A stretch of DNA of 7,008 nt from Eubacteriaceae bacterium (GTDB taxonomy: Bacteria; Bacillota; Clostridia; Eubacteriales; Anaerofustaceae), in assembly GCA_017613995.1 (NCBI GenBank), contig JAGACT010000182.1, forward strand, positions 1-7,008, written 5' to 3'. Numbering within the stretch: the stretch's first letter is position 1; each line of letters starts with the position of its first letter. Position numbers and translations under genes: made by a program. The notes under the pieces were generated by a model. It saw only the letters and a program-made list of their open reading frames with translations, had not been told where the DNA came from and searched no databases. Positions 6,549 to 7,008 of the stretch are shown one piece after another.

Positions 6549-7008
6549 CTTAAAACCCCGGTGGCGGTCATAAGCACCAACGCCGAGCTTCTTTCCCGGG
6601 AGTGCGGGGACAGCGAATGGCTGGACAACATACGCTACGAGAACGACAGGATGGGAAACCTGGTGAGGCAGATGCTGGAGCTGTCCAGGGCGGAGAGCAC
6701 TGAGCCCGTCATGGAACAGCTGGACCTGAGCCGGCTGGTGGAGGGGGAGGCTCTGCCCTTCGAGTCCGTGGCCTTTGAGAACGGGCATGATCTCGCATGT
6801 TCCGTGGAGGAAGGCATCTCCGTGAAAGGAGACAGGATGAGGCTGTGCCAGGTGGTGTCGATACTGCTGGACAACGCCGTGTCCCATTCACTGCCTCAGA
6901 GCCGCATAGAGCTGTCCCTGAAAAAGGAGCATAACAGCGCTGGGCTGAGGGTATCCAATCCCTCGGAGGAGATAGCGCAGGAGACCCTGGATCATATCTT
7001 CGAGCGGT
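6549..7008 (+). pseudogene. Continuation of the histidine kinase beyond the amber codon, partial
   Basis: The same frame continues without another stop to the window edge, 153 codons. It begins LKTPVAVISTNAELL, the rest of the H-box and first DHp helix. The second DHp helix follows (NIRYENDRMGNLVRQMLEL), then the ATPase lid-side strands and the N-box (QVVSILLDNAVSHS, Asn318 if numbered through the amber codon). The expected DxGxG G1 box is replaced by VSNPSEEI, a looser form, then IFER just before the edge. Composition and codon use match the upstream part, with no sign of decay, so any loss is recent. No ribosome binding site precedes an internal start (GTG at 6561 is the first candidate), so independent translation is unlikely. 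The 3' end, including the G2 box, lies outside the window. Confidence 0.75.

Noticed and set aside
6561..7008. Independent downstream gene starting at GTG 6561 (split kinase)
   Set aside because: No ribosome binding site is present, and a protein starting there would lack the H-box histidine and half of the dimerisation helix. Continuation of the interrupted kinase is the simpler reading.

Overview
The window looks like chromosomal DNA from a GC-rich anaerobic member of the Bacillota, most likely a gut- or rumen-type Clostridia. The basis is strong AGGAGG-type ribosome binding sites, sigma-A-like promoters, frequent AGG and ATA codons in otherwise GC-rich genes, an OmpR/histidine-kinase pair of the Clostridia style, and a Cthe_2159-type carbohydrate-binding surface protein. 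The taxon is an inference. No mobile element, CRISPR array, tRNA or rRNA is visible.

Layout. Bases 1-277 are AT-richer and non-coding: an imperfect terminator-like stem (90-146), a good promoter (164-192) and a GC-rich leader with three overlapping hairpins (226-262). Next comes a URO-D-superfamily protein (278-1315, +) of the corrinoid/zinc methyltransferase type rather than HemE. A perfect 13-bp convergent terminator separates it from a class I SAM-dependent methyltransferase on the minus strand (1360-2139). A 186-bp divergent region carries an extended -10 promoter for each direction. It leads rightwards into an unrecognised 399-aa cytoplasmic protein (2326-3525) with a Gln/Ala-rich helical segment and an acidic, aromatic C-terminal domain.

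The right half reads as one operon: a secreted beta-helix carbohydrate-binding protein (3624-5222), an OmpR-family response regulator (5246-5929) and a sensor histidine kinase (from 5922, running off the window). The genes are separated by 23 nt and then overlap by 8 nt. Upstream of the first gene is a perfect TATAAT and, where a -35 would lie, two TTTCAA copies spaced exactly 11 nt. That is the architecture of a PhoB/OmpR-type operator and suggests that the regulator controls its own operon, including the surface protein.

The most striking observation is an in-frame TAG at 6546-6548. It falls immediately after the predicted phospho-accepting His208 of the kinase, where the H-box Glu should be. 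The reading frame continues intact afterwards (LKTP, second helix, N-box) to the window edge. This could be a recent inactivating GAG-to-TAG change, a sequencing or assembly error, or a suppressed/recoded amber codon. The sequence alone cannot decide. None of the five complete genes in the window uses TAG as its terminal stop, but five genes are too few to infer recoding.
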